From assembly GCF_009834515.1 (NCBI RefSeq), contig NZ_CP019426.1:2841501-2905500 (forward strand): DNA of 64,000 nt. Direction: 5' to 3'. Shown here piece by piece: positions 25,397 to 34,495 of the stretch. Source of the DNA: Pseudomonas sp. R84 (GTDB taxonomy: Bacteria > Pseudomonadota > Gammaproteobacteria > Pseudomonadales > Pseudomonadaceae). The number at the start of each line of letters is the position of its first letter. Within the stretch, counting starts at the first letter, position 1. The notes beneath the pieces are model-generated. The model saw only the letters and a program-made list of their open reading frames with translations. It ran no database searches and was not told the origin of the DNA. Made by a program: the position numbers and the translations under genes.

Positions 25397-26065
25397 ATGA
25401 GCTTTCTTCGTCCCAAATTCATTACGTTCGACTGCTACGGTACGCTGACCAATTTCCACATGGGCACCATGACGCGCGAACTCTTCGCCGATCGCGTGCC
25501 AGCGGAGCAGATGGACCAGTTCGTCAAGGATTTCTCGGCTTATCGCCTGGATCAGGTCATGGGCGACTGGATGCCTTACGACGAGATTCTCAAGACAGCA
25601 CTGGCGCGTACCTGCAAGCGTTGGGGCGTCGAGTACCGCGACGAAGGTCAGCTGTACTACGACGCCGTGCCAACCTGGGGCCCACACGCGGATGTGCCGG
25701 CCGGTCTGTCGAAAATTGCCGACAAGATCCCGCTGGTGATTTTTTCCAACGCCAGCGACAGTCAGATCATGTCCAACGTCGACAAACTCGGCGCGCCGTT
25801 TCACAAGGTCTTCACCGCTGAACAGGCACAAGCCTACAAGCCACGCCTGGCGGCGTTCGAGTTCATGCTCGACAACCTCAACTGCGGCCCGGAAGACATC
25901 TTGCATGTGTCCTCCAGCTTCCGTTACGACTTGATGCCGGCACACGACATGAAGATCAAGAACAAGGCCTTCGTCGCCCGTGGTCACGAAGTTCCGGGCA
26001 ATGCGTTTTACGGCTATCAGCAGATCACTGACATCGGCGGACTGCCGGCGCTGGTCGGTCTCTGA
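25397..26065 (+). CDS. Haloacid dehalogenase type II-like HAD hydrolase
   Basis: This is a 222-residue HAD-superfamily protein of the L-2-haloacid dehalogenase type II group. The nucleophile is Asp12 in ITFDCYGTLTNF. Motif II is Ser in VIFSNASD, the motif III lysine lies in AEQAQAYKPRLAAFEF, and the segment VSSSFRYDLMPAHDM carries the acidic/charged motif IV. Type II family members include true 2-haloacid dehalogenases, but many are phosphatases or unknown. It is the first gene of the island operon, 45 bases before the PuuB-like oxidase. A halogenated substrate is therefore only one possibility. The start has CAGGA about ten bases upstream. Confidence 0.87.
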   Translation: MSFLRPKFITFDCYGTLTNFHMGTMTRELFADRVPAEQMDQFVKDFSAYRLDQVMGDWMPYDEILKTALARTCKRWGVEYRDEGQLYYDAVPTWGPHADVPAGLSKIADKIPLVIFSNASDSQIMSNVDKLGAPFHKVFTAEQAQAYKPRLAAFEFMLDNLNCGPEDILHVSSSFRYDLMPAHDMKIKNKAFVARGHEVPGNAFYGYQQITDIGGLPALVGL

Positions 26066-26109
26066 GTTGCATCGGCATCGGCTTTTTTTCTGGCATAGGC
26101 GAATCAGAC

Positions 26110-27384
26110 ATGGGCAGTGAATCCTACTGGCTCGACACCGCGCCGGCTTTCACCGGTGGGCAACTCGGCGCATTGCCCGCGCAGGTCGATGTGGCCGTCG
26201 TGGGGGGTGGTTTCACCGGGTTGGCGGCGGCCCGCGCCTTGGCGCTCAAGGGTGCCAGTGTGGTCGTGCTCGAAGCCGGGCGAGTGATCGGCGAAGCCTC
26301 GGGGCGTAACGGTGGGCAATGCAACACCGGAGTGGCCCAGGATTACGCCGGCCTCAGTGCCAGCCTCGGTGCGGACAAGGCGCGCGCCTATTACCAGGCG
26401 TATGAGCGAGCAGTGCAAAGTGTTGTTTCGCTGGTGGAACAGGAGCAGATCGCCTGCGACCTGATCCGCAACGGCAAGCTGAAACTGGCCGCCAAACCCA
26501 TGCACTACGAAGGCCTGGCGCGCACTTGTGAGCTGATTCGTCGTGAGGTCGATGCCGATGTCGAGTTGTTGTCCGCTGAGCAGACCCGCGCTGAAGTGAA
26601 TTCGGCACAGTTTCACGGCGCTCTGCTGCAACGCAACGGCGTGCAAATGCACGTCGGCCGCTTCGGCGTCGGCTTGGCCGAAGCGGCGGCGCGGCACGGT
26701 GCTCTGATCCATCAAGGCACTTCGGTACTGGACTGGAAGGCCAGGGCCGGCGGCTATCAGGTCAATACCAGCAAGGGTTCGCTGCACGCCGGGCAGGTGC
26801 TGCTCGCCACTGGCGCTTGTCAACACGGCGGCTTGAGCTGGTATCGGCGGCGCATCGTTCCGGTCGGCAGTTTCGTCATCGCTACCGAGGTATTGCCAGA
26901 CGCGTTGATCGACCAATTGCTGCCGTGTCGTCGTGCCTATGTCACCAGCCGCATGATCGGTAACTACTTTCGCCTGACCCCGGACAACCGTTTGCTGTTT
27001 GGCGGCCGCGCGCGGTTCGCCATGTCCGACAGCGTCAACGACGCCAAGAGCGGCAAGGTCCTGCAAGCCGCCATGGTGCAGATGTTCCCGCAATTGGCCG
27101 AGGTGGAAATCGACTACTGCTGGGGCGGGCTGGTCGACATGACCTCCGATCGGCTACCTCGGGCCGGTCAGCATGGCGGGGTTTTTCACTCCATGGGTTA
27201 CAGCGGCCACGGTGTACAGATGTCGGTACACATGGGCCAGGTCATGGCCGAGGTGATGGCGGGTAACGTTGAGGCCAATCCATGGCGCGAACTTGAATGG
27301 CCAGCCATCCCCGGGCATTTCGGCAAGCCGTGGTTTTTGCCGTTCGTGGGCGCGTATTACCGCTTTCAGGATTATCTGCATTGA
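26110..27384 (+). CDS. FAD-dependent amine/amino-acid oxidoreductase (PuuB/OrdL-like)
   Basis: This is a 424-residue flavoenzyme of the DAO superfamily. The FAD-binding motif VAVVGGGFTGLAAARALALKG begins at residue 22. EASGRNGGQCNTGVAQDY follows, a pattern shared with gamma-glutamylputrescine oxidase PuuB. The second FAD contact lies near the C-terminus in DRLPRAGQHGGVFHSMGYSGHGVQMSVHMGQ. Family members oxidise secondary or primary amines, releasing aldehyde or imine plus hydrogen peroxide. It lies between the HAD protein and the transporter solute-binding protein on the same strand. It is likely to act on the imported compound or on an amine released from it, handing an aldehyde to a dehydrogenase of the island. 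Confidence 0.9.
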   Translation: MGSESYWLDTAPAFTGGQLGALPAQVDVAVVGGGFTGLAAARALALKGASVVVLEAGRVIGEASGRNGGQCNTGVAQDYAGLSASLGADKARAYYQAYERAVQSVVSLVEQEQIACDLIRNGKLKLAAKPMHYEGLARTCELIRREVDADVELLSAEQTRAEVNSAQFHGALLQRNGVQMHVGRFGVGLAEAAARHGALIHQGTSVLDWKARAGGYQVNTSKGSLHAGQVLLATGACQHGGLSWYRRRIVPVGSFVIATEVLPDALIDQLLPCRRAYVTSRMIGNYFRLTPDNRLLFGGRARFAMSDSVNDAKSGKVLQAAMVQMFPQLAEVEIDYCWGGLVDMTSDRLPRAGQHGGVFHSMGYSGHGVQMSVHMGQVMAEVMAGNVEANPWRELEWPAIPGHFGKPWFLPFVGAYYRFQDYLH

Positions 27385-27477
27385 GTTGCTGTTGTGGCGT
27401 CACCGTCGTTTGCGTTTCAGGACGTTCCGGTCAACCGGAACACTCGAGCCTTCTCATCTTCGACAGGTAGCACTGAT

Positions 27478-29115
27478 ATGACTGACAACAAGAACGACTC
27501 ACCCCTGATCTCCGGCGAAGAAAGCCTGCGGGTTTTCGAGGGCCTCAATCGTGGCATGTCACGCCGTCATGCCCTGCAAATGCTCGGTGTCGCGGGGGTT
27601 GCCGCGGCGGGCGCCAGCAGCCTGTTTGGCGCCGCGGGCAAGCTGTTCGCCGATGAAACGGCAACACCGGGCAAAGGCAAACCGGGCGGGCGCATTCGTG
27701 TCGCCGGGATGTCCAGTTCCACGGCGGACACCCTCGACCCGGCCAAAGGCGCGTTGTCCACCGACTATGTGCGCCACTACATGTTCTACAACGGCCTGAC
27801 CCGATTCGACTCGCATCTGGTGCCGCAACTGGAACTGGCCGAGCGCATCGACAACACCGACGCCACCGTGTGGACCATCACCCTGCGCAAAGACGTGACC
27901 TTCCACAACGGCAAGACCCTGAGCGCCGCCGACGTGGTGTTTTCGTTGTCGCGGCACAAGGACCCGCTCACCGGTTCGAAAGTCATGCCGCTGATGGAGC
28001 AGTTCGTCGAGATCAAGGCTACCGGCACCAACGAAGTACAGATCCGCCTGAGCGCCCCCAACGCAGAGCTGCCGTCGATTCTCGCTGTGTCGCACCTGCT
28101 GATCGTTCCCGAAGGCACCACCGACTTCAATCAGGGCATCGGCACCGGGCCGTTCAAGGTCAAGGAATTCAAACCGGGCGTGCGTTCGGTGGCTGCGCGC
28201 AACACCGGTTACTGGAAACCAGGCCTGCCGTACCTCGACGAAATCGAGTTCATCGCCATTGGTGACGAACCGTCGCGGGTCAACGCGCTGCTTTCCGGCG
28301 ACGTACACATGATCAACGAGGTCAATCCGCGTTCTACCACCCGGATCAAAGCCAGTGCCAAGCATCGGGTCGTTGATGCGCCTTCGGGCAACTACACTGA
28401 TTTGATCATTCGTCAGGATCAGATGCCCGGCAAAAGCGCCGAATTCACCCAGGCGATGAAGTATCTGCTCGACCGCGAGCAGGTCAAATCGGCGGTGTTC
28501 CGTGGCTTTGCCGTGGTCGGCAACGACCATCCGATTGCGCCGGGTTCGCGCTATTACAACGCCGACCTGCCACAAACCGTCTATGACCCGGAAAAAGCGC
28601 GGTTCCTGCTGAAGAAAGCCGGGATGGAAAACATCAGCATGCCGCTGGTCGCATCGCCGGCCGCCACCGGTTCAGTGGATATCGCGGTGCTGTTGCAGCA
28701 ATCGGCGAAACAGGCCGGGCTGAAACTCGACGTCAACCGTCTGCCGAGCGACGGCTATTGGTCCAACCACTGGATGAAGCACCCGCTGAGCTTCGGCAAC
28801 ATCAACCCGCGGCCGAACGCCGACGTGATGTTCTCGCAGTTCTTCCAGTCGAAAGCGCCGTGGAACGAGTCCGGTTGGCAGAACGATCAGTTCGACCAAT
28901 TGCTGATGCTCGCCCGCGCCGAAACCGACGACGCCAAGCGCAGCAAGATGTACGCCGATATGCAAACGCTGGTGCACGACCACAGCGGCATCGGCGTGCC
29001 GGTATTCATCAGCAACATCGATGGCGTTGACCAACGCATCAAAGGCTACAGCAGCAATCCGCTGGGCGGCTTCATGGGTTACATGTTCGCCGAGCAGGTC
29101 TGGCTGGACGCTTGA
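27478..29115 (+). CDS. ABC transporter substrate-binding protein, peptide/opine family (Tat signal)
   Basis: This is a 545-residue periplasmic solute-binding protein of the DppA/OppA (SBP_bac_5) family. The N-terminus is long and polar and has a twin-arginine motif, SRRHALQMLG, followed by a hydrophobic stretch and an alanine-rich cleavage region ending near LFADE. Export by Tat is therefore predicted. The mature part has the family signature TLRKDVTFHNGKTLSAADVVFSL and conserved domain II segments. The ATG at 27478 is chosen over one 28 codons upstream because of an AGG just ahead and the expected signal length. It precedes two permease genes and a fused ATPase. The ligand is likely a peptide-sized or opine-like amino acid conjugate. 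Confidence 0.92.
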   Translation: MTDNKNDSPLISGEESLRVFEGLNRGMSRRHALQMLGVAGVAAAGASSLFGAAGKLFADETATPGKGKPGGRIRVAGMSSSTADTLDPAKGALSTDYVRHYMFYNGLTRFDSHLVPQLELAERIDNTDATVWTITLRKDVTFHNGKTLSAADVVFSLSRHKDPLTGSKVMPLMEQFVEIKATGTNEVQIRLSAPNAELPSILAVSHLLIVPEGTTDFNQGIGTGPFKVKEFKPGVRSVAARNTGYWKPGLPYLDEIEFIAIGDEPSRVNALLSGDVHMINEVNPRSTTRIKASAKHRVVDAPSGNYTDLIIRQDQMPGKSAEFTQAMKYLLDREQVKSAVFRGFAVVGNDHPIAPGSRYYNADLPQTVYDPEKARFLLKKAGMENISMPLVASPAATGSVDIAVLLQQSAKQAGLKLDVNRLPSDGYWSNHWMKHPLSFGNINPRPNADVMFSQFFQSKAPWNESGWQNDQFDQLLMLARAETDDAKRSKMYADMQTLVHDHSGIGVPVFISNIDGVDQRIKGYSSNPLGGFMGYMFAEQVWLDA

Positions 29116-29160
29116 TAAGCCGTCGGTTTGAGCGGCAGTAACAGTGCAGGAGGACAGGCG

Positions 29161-30117
29161 ATGAACAGCAACACCTTGTGGTTGATCGGTAGGCGCATGG
29201 GCGCCGCGATCGTGACGTTGTTGATTGTGTCCATGGTCGTGTTCGCGATCACGGCGGTATTGCCGGGCGACGCCGCGCAACAATCGCTGGGGCAGTTCGC
29301 CACGCCGGAGCAGGTCGCGGCGTTGCGCCTGAAACTGGGACTCGATCAGCCCGGCGTGTTGCGCTATTTGCACTGGCTAATGAACTTGCTCAGTGGCGAC
29401 ATGGGCCTGTCGGTTTCCAACGCCATGCCGGTGGGTGAGCTGATGGCCGGGCGCGTCCCCAACACCTTGATGCTGGCCGGCGCAACCGCACTGGTTTCGG
29501 TACCGGTGGCGCTGATTCTGGGCATCGGTTCGGCGATGGGTAGGGGCGGGCGACTCGACAGCCTGTTGAGCTTTTTTACCCTGGCCATGGTCGCGGTTCC
29601 GGAGTTTCTGGTGGCGACCCTGGCGGTGCTGATCTTCGCGGTAAACCTGGGTTGGTTATCGGCGCTGTCCTATGCCAGCGACATCACTTCACCGTGGCAA
29701 TTCATGCGCACTTACGCGTTGCCGGTGATGACCCTGTGTTGCGTGATCGTCGCGCAAATGGCCCGCATGACCCGCGCAGCGGTGATCGATCAACTCGACA
29801 GTCCTTACGTGGAAATGGCCCGGCTCAAAGGGGTCAGCCCGATTCGTATCGTACTGCGGCACGCCTTGCCCAACGCGATCGGGCCGATTGCCAACGCCAT
29901 CGCCCTGAGCCTTTCCTACCTGCTGGGCGGGGTGGTCATCGTCGAGACCATCTTCAACTATCCCGGTATCGCCAGCCTGATGGTCGATGCCGTGACCAAC
30001 CGTGACATGGCACTGGTTCAGGCCTGCACCATGTTGTTCTGTACAGCGTACCTGGGGCTGGTGCTGCTCGCCGACCTGTGCGCCATTCTGTCCAACCCGA
30101 GGCTGCGAAACCAATGA
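29161..30117 (+). CDS. ABC transporter permease (DppB-like)
   Basis: This is a 318-residue inner-membrane permease with about six hydrophobic segments. The N-terminal RRMGAAIVTLLIVSMVVFAITAVLPGD segment and the following LRLKLGLDQP are typical of DppB/OppB/NikB. The cytoplasmic EAA loop appears as MARLKGVSPIRIVLRHALPNAIGP, where it contacts the ATPase. A strong GGAGG lies eight bases before the ATG at 29161. Its stop overlaps the ATG of the next permease (ATGA), so translation is coupled. It forms the channel with the partner permease encoded by the next gene. Confidence 0.93.
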   Translation: MNSNTLWLIGRRMGAAIVTLLIVSMVVFAITAVLPGDAAQQSLGQFATPEQVAALRLKLGLDQPGVLRYLHWLMNLLSGDMGLSVSNAMPVGELMAGRVPNTLMLAGATALVSVPVALILGIGSAMGRGGRLDSLLSFFTLAMVAVPEFLVATLAVLIFAVNLGWLSALSYASDITSPWQFMRTYALPVMTLCCVIVAQMARMTRAAVIDQLDSPYVEMARLKGVSPIRIVLRHALPNAIGPIANAIALSLSYLLGGVVIVETIFNYPGIASLMVDAVTNRDMALVQACTMLFCTAYLGLVLLADLCAILSNPRLRNQ

Positions 30118-30989
30118 ACAATCTCATTGTGAAATCGACGCCTTCAGCGCCCGACCTGTCGGTGGGCAAGGTGTCCCATGGCCCGGCCTGGCTGGGTCTG
30201 ATCGGTGCTGCAATGTGCCTTCTGTGGTTGCTGGTGGCAATGTTCGGCCCGTGGCTGGCACCCCATCCGGTGGGCGAAGTGGTGTCGGACAATGTCTTTG
30301 ACAGCATCAGTGCCCTGTACCCGTTCGGCACGGATTATCTGGGCCGTGACATGCTCAGCCGCGTGCTCGTCGGCGCCCGCTTCACGGTGGGCCTGGCGTT
30401 GATTGCGGCGATATTGGCCAGTGGCCTGGGCACCAGTTGCGCGCTGCTGGCGGTGGTGTCGCCAAAATGGCTGGACGAAGTGATCAGTCGCCTGATGGAC
30501 GCGTTCATCTCGATCCCGAGCAAGATGCTCGCGCTGATCATGGTCTCGGCGTTTGGTTCGTCGGTGATGTTGCTGGTATGCACCGCCGTGCTGAGCTTCG
30601 CTCCCGGGGCCTTTCGCATTGCCCGCAGCATGGCAGTGAACATCGAGGCTCTGGAGTACGTACAAGTGGCGCGTACCCGTGGCGAACGGCGCCTGTACAT
30701 TGCCTGTGTGGAAATCCTGCCGAACATGCTCAACCCGGTGCTGACCGATCTGGGCCTGCGCTTCGGCTTTATTGTGTTGCTGCTCAGTGGCATGAGCTTC
30801 CTGGGCCTGGGCGTGCAACCACCCGACGCCGACCTTGGCTCGCTGGTGCGCGAAAATATCGGTGGACTCAATCAGGGCGCGCCGGCCATCGTCATTCCGG
30901 CACTGGCAATCGGCACCCTGACCATTGGCGTGAATCTGTTTATCGACAGGCTGTCGTCTCGCCGCAGTCGCCGTTCGGGAGGTCATTGA
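30114..30989 (+). CDS. ABC transporter permease (DppC-like)
   Basis: This 291-residue permease is the second half of the import channel. It begins with a cytoplasmic N-terminus and a membrane segment (LGLIGAAMCLLWLLVAMFGPWLAPHPVG). The DppC/OppC signature FGTDYLGRDMLSRVLVGARFTVGLAL follows, and then an EAA loop VQVARTRGERRLYIACVEILPNMLNP. The start is the ATG overlapping the previous stop codon. The ATPase gene begins one base after its stop. About six membrane helices are visible. It belongs to the same operon as the solute-binding protein. Confidence 0.93.
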   Translation: MNNLIVKSTPSAPDLSVGKVSHGPAWLGLIGAAMCLLWLLVAMFGPWLAPHPVGEVVSDNVFDSISALYPFGTDYLGRDMLSRVLVGARFTVGLALIAAILASGLGTSCALLAVVSPKWLDEVISRLMDAFISIPSKMLALIMVSAFGSSVMLLVCTAVLSFAPGAFRIARSMAVNIEALEYVQVARTRGERRLYIACVEILPNMLNPVLTDLGLRFGFIVLLLSGMSFLGLGVQPPDADLGSLVRENIGGLNQGAPAIVIPALAIGTLTIGVNLFIDRLSSRRSRRSGGH

Positions 30990-30990
30990 A

Positions 30991-32832
30991 ATGAGCCAAT
31001 TGATTCGAGTCGAAGACTTGCGGGTGGTCGCGTGTGGCGAGCGCGGTGAAAGCGAAATCGTCAAAGGCGTGAGTTTCGCTCTGGAAAAAGGCGAAGTATT
31101 GGCGCTGATCGGTGAGTCCGGGTCGGGCAAAACCACCATCGCCCTGGCCTTGCTCGGGTACGCCCGGCGTGGCTGCCGGTTGTCCGGCGGAGTGGTGCAG
31201 GTCGGTGAGCACGACATGCTGGCCCTCAGCGAAAAAGAACTGCAAAAACTGCGCGGCAACCGTGTGTCGTACATCGCGCAAAGCGCGGCGGCCGCGTTCA
31301 ATCCGGCAAAAAGACTGCTCGATCAAGTGGTGGAGGGCGCATTGATTCACGGTTTGGGCACCCGTGCGGTGCTCGAAGCCAAAGCCATCGCGTTGTTTCG
31401 CGACCTCGCATTACCGAACCCTGAGCGCATCGGCCAACGTTATCCGCATCAGGTGTCGGGCGGGCAATTGCAGCGGGTGATGGCGGCGATGGCGCTGATC
31501 AGCGATCCGTTGCTGGTGGTCCTCGATGAACCGACCACCGCCCTCGATGTGACCACCCAGATCGACGTGTTGCGTGCCTTCAAACGGGTGGTTCGCGAAC
31601 GAGGTGCGACCGCTGTCTACGTGTCCCACGATCTGGCGGTGGTGGCGCAAATGGCTGACCAGATTGTGGTGCTCAATGGCGGCCAGATATTCGAACAGAG
31701 CGCTACCGCGCCGTTGTTGAAGGGGCCGTCCCATGAATACACCCGCAGCCTGTTGGCCGCCGCGCGCCCGGACACCTCGATCCGGCCACCCTGCGGCATT
31801 GCTGAAGAGCAACCGCTGCTGACCATCAAAGGCCTGACCGCAGGCTACGGCAACAAGAACACGCACGGCATGCCGGCGATCCGCGTATTGGAAGACATTG
31901 ATCTGACCGTGCGTCGCGGGCAGGCCATCGGCGTGATCGGTGAGTCCGGTTCCGGCAAGTCGACGCTGGCGCGGGTGGTGGCGGGGTTGCTGTGTCCGGC
32001 GCTGGGCGGGTTGACCTTCGATGGTCAGCCACTCGGCGGCTGCCTGTCCGAGCGCACCGATGAACAGTTCCGACGGATACAGATGGTCTTTCAAAACGCC
32101 GATACCGCGCTTAACCCTATGCACAGTGTCAGCACCATCCTCGGTCGGCCGCTGAAAATGTATTTCGGCCTCAAGGGCGCGGCGTTGCACGAACGAATCG
32201 GCGAACTGCTCGATCTGGTGCGTTTGCCCCGAACCCTGGCCGAACGTCGCCCGAATGAACTGTCCGGCGGGCAAAAACAACGGGTCAACCTGGCGCGTGC
32301 GCTGGCGGCAAAACCGGACTTGATCCTGTGCGATGAAGTGACCTCGGCACTGGACACGGTGGTGGGTGCGGCGATTCTCGAACTGTTGCGCGATCTGCGT
32401 CAGGAGCTGGGTGTTTCGTACCTGTTTATCAGTCACGACATCTCCACCGTGCGCGCGCTGTGCGATGACATTGTGGTGATGTACAGCGGCCACAAAGTTC
32501 AGGCCGGGACGCGTCAGGCATTTGCCCAGCCGCCGTTTCACCCCTACACCGACTTGCTGATTCATTCTGTCCCGGAACTGCGCCAGGGCTGGCTGGAGAA
32601 TTGCGGCACGACGTGTGGGGAACTGCCGCCGGTGGGGGCCAGATCCGACGAACCAGAACTGTGTACGTTCCTCGACCGCTGTCCGGTGCGGGTCGATGGC
32701 CTGTGCAATCGCAGCGCGCCTGCGCGTCGCAACATTGACGGCGGCAGTGAAATTCTCTGTCACCACGACAGCATCGAACTGCTGAAAACCCAGCGCGATG
32801 TCATCAATCTGAGTCAGGGAGCCTATGCATGA
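30991..32832 (+). CDS. Fused dual ABC transporter ATP-binding protein (DppD-DppF type)
   Basis: This is a 613-residue protein with two complete nucleotide-binding domains, replacing the usual DppD and DppF pair. Domain one has Walker A GESGSGKTT (about residue 43), signature VSGGQLQR and Walker B LLVVLDEP. Domain two has Walker A GESGSGKST (about residue 320), signature LSGGQKQR and Walker B LILCDEV. The C-terminal oligopeptide-transporter extension has CTFLDRCPVRVDGLC. A GGAGGT precedes the ATG. It ends in an ATGA overlap with the ferredoxin-like subunit gene, tying transport and catabolism into one message. Fused forms like this are also known as GsiA or YejF. Confidence 0.94.
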   Translation: MSQLIRVEDLRVVACGERGESEIVKGVSFALEKGEVLALIGESGSGKTTIALALLGYARRGCRLSGGVVQVGEHDMLALSEKELQKLRGNRVSYIAQSAAAAFNPAKRLLDQVVEGALIHGLGTRAVLEAKAIALFRDLALPNPERIGQRYPHQVSGGQLQRVMAAMALISDPLLVVLDEPTTALDVTTQIDVLRAFKRVVRERGATAVYVSHDLAVVAQMADQIVVLNGGQIFEQSATAPLLKGPSHEYTRSLLAAARPDTSIRPPCGIAEEQPLLTIKGLTAGYGNKNTHGMPAIRVLEDIDLTVRRGQAIGVIGESGSGKSTLARVVAGLLCPALGGLTFDGQPLGGCLSERTDEQFRRIQMVFQNADTALNPMHSVSTILGRPLKMYFGLKGAALHERIGELLDLVRLPRTLAERRPNELSGGQKQRVNLARALAAKPDLILCDEVTSALDTVVGAAILELLRDLRQELGVSYLFISHDISTVRALCDDIVVMYSGHKVQAGTRQAFAQPPFHPYTDLLIHSVPELRQGWLENCGTTCGELPPVGARSDEPELCTFLDRCPVRVDGLCNRSAPARRNIDGGSEILCHHDSIELLKTQRDVINLSQGAYA

Positions 32833-33137
32833 GCGGGCGTTTTGTAAGGCTGGCCGAACAGGGGCGACCTAGCGTCAACCTGACGGTGGATGGTGCGCAG
32901 GTGCAAGCGTTGCAGGGTGACACGTTGATGGTTGCCTTACTGACTCACGGCAATGCCTTGCGTCAATCGGAGTTTGATTCAGGTCGACGCGCCGGGTTTT
33001 GCCTGATGGGCGCCTGCCAGGATTGCTGGGTCTGGACGCGCAGCGGCGAGCGTTTGCGCGCCTGTTCCAATGAAGTGCGTGAAGGCCTGGACATTGTCAC
33101 CACGCAACCGGAGGCAAAATGGCCATTGCACGCATAG
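32829..33137 (+). CDS. (2Fe-2S)-binding small subunit of an opine oxidase/HcnA-like dehydrogenase
   Basis: This 102-residue ferredoxin-fold protein is the small subunit of a heterotrimeric flavin dehydrogenase. Four cysteines appropriate for a plant-type 2Fe-2S cluster are Cys58, Cys63, Cys66 and Cys79 (GFCLMGACQDC ... RACS). Length and pattern match HcnA, the opine oxidase gamma-type subunit and the D-hydroxyproline dehydrogenase small subunit. Its ATG overlaps the ABC ATPase stop, and its end overlaps the next gene by 19 bases, so translation is coupled on both sides. It would relay electrons from the flavins toward the respiratory chain. Confidence 0.92.
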   Translation: MSGRFVRLAEQGRPSVNLTVDGAQVQALQGDTLMVALLTHGNALRQSEFDSGRRAGFCLMGACQDCWVWTRSGERLRACSNEVREGLDIVTTQPEAKWPLHA

Positions 33138-34495
33138 TCATTGTCGGCGCCGGGCCTGCGGGCATTCGTTGTGCCGAAACGCTGGTGGCGGCCGGTTTCA
33201 AACCGACGCTGATCGATGAAAATCGCCGCGACGGCGGACAAATCTATCGTCGCCAGCCCGAGGGTTTCACTCGCAATTACGCCACGCTGTACGGCAGCGA
33301 AGCGCATAAGGCGCAAGACCTGCATGAGAGCTTTGATCGCCTGCGCGAGCGGATCGACTATCGTCCGGACACCCTGGTGTGGAACCTCACGCCGGGACAA
33401 TTGTGCTGCGTCAGTCAGGGCCGGCACTCGACGCTGGATTACGACGCGTTGCTGCTCTGCACGGGCGCCACTGACCGGCTGATGCCGATTGAAGGCTGGC
33501 AACTGGCGGGCACTTACAGCCTTGGCGGGGCGCAGATTGCGCTCAAGTCGCAGGCGGTGTCGATTGGTCGCAGCGTTGTGTTCATGGGCAGCGGGCCGTT
33601 GCTGTATCTGGTGGCCAGTCAGTATGTGAAAGCCGGGGCGACGGTGGCCGCGGTGCTGGACACCTCGCCGCTGCACAAGCGCATCGGCGCACTGCCGAAA
33701 TTGCTCGCGCGCCCCGGCGTGCTGTTGACCGGGATGAAATTGTTGGCGCAGTTGTATCGGGCAAAGATACCGGTGCACCTCGGCGTCGAGCCGTTGCAGG
33801 TCCTGGGTGATGCAGCCAGCGGTGTCAGCGGCGTGCGGATACGCACCGGTAAAGGTGAAACGCTGAGTCTGGATTGCGACGCCGTGGCGTTGGGTTATCA
33901 CTTGCGTCCGGAAACTCAGCTGGCGGATCTGGCGGGATGCCGGATGGCGTTTGACCAGGCGTCCGGCCAGTGGTGGCTGGCGGTCGACGAAGCAGGGCGC
34001 ACGTCGGTCAGCGGTGTCTACGCTGCCGGCGACGGCGCGAAAATTCGCGGTGCCGATGCGGCTGAGCACGCCGGGCGACTGGTGGCCATGGCCTTGCTGG
34101 AAGATTTGAACCAACCGGTAAACGCCGGTCTGCGTGAGCAACAACGGCAGGCGCTGGTGGTGATGGATCAGTTTCGTCTTGGCCTGGCGCAAGCCTTTCC
34201 CTGGCCTGCGCAGCAAGCCTCGGCGTTGCCGGACGCTGCCATTGTCTGTCGGTGCGAAATGATCAGCGCCGGTGAGCTGCGCCGCACTGTCAGCGAGAAG
34301 GGCGCCTGTGAGGTCAACCGTGCCAAAGCGTTCAGCCGGGTCGGCATGGGCCGCTGTCAGGGCCGTTATTGTTCCCAGGCCGGGGCCGAGGTGATCGCGG
34401 CAGCGGCGGGTGTCAGCGTGCAGCAGGTCGGTCGACAACGCGGCCAGGCGCCGGTCAAACCGCTTTCGATGTTAACCGAGGAGGTGTCGCCATGA
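33119..34495 (+). CDS. NAD(P)/FAD-dependent oxidoreductase subunit (opine oxidase A/HcnB-like)
   Basis: This 458-residue subunit has an N-terminal FAD-binding motif IVGAGPAGIRCAETL and a second dinucleotide-binding segment VVFMGSGPLLYLVASQYVKAG. The FAD-contacting segment VSGVYAAGDGAKIRGADAAEHAGRL follows. The C-terminus carries a BFD-like 2Fe-2S site with Cys377, Cys379, Cys413 and Cys418 (VCRCEM ... RCQGRYC), as in OoxA and HcnB. It overlaps both the upstream ferredoxin-like gene and the downstream FAD subunit gene (ATGA at 34492). In homologous complexes it mediates internal electron transfer. This is an integral subunit, not a free-standing enzyme. Confidence 0.93.
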   Translation: MAIARIVIVGAGPAGIRCAETLVAAGFKPTLIDENRRDGGQIYRRQPEGFTRNYATLYGSEAHKAQDLHESFDRLRERIDYRPDTLVWNLTPGQLCCVSQGRHSTLDYDALLLCTGATDRLMPIEGWQLAGTYSLGGAQIALKSQAVSIGRSVVFMGSGPLLYLVASQYVKAGATVAAVLDTSPLHKRIGALPKLLARPGVLLTGMKLLAQLYRAKIPVHLGVEPLQVLGDAASGVSGVRIRTGKGETLSLDCDAVALGYHLRPETQLADLAGCRMAFDQASGQWWLAVDEAGRTSVSGVYAAGDGAKIRGADAAEHAGRLVAMALLEDLNQPVNAGLREQQRQALVVMDQFRLGLAQAFPWPAQQASALPDAAIVCRCEMISAGELRRTVSEKGACEVNRAKAFSRVGMGRCQGRYCSQAGAEVIAAAAGVSVQQVGRQRGQAPVKPLSMLTEEVSP

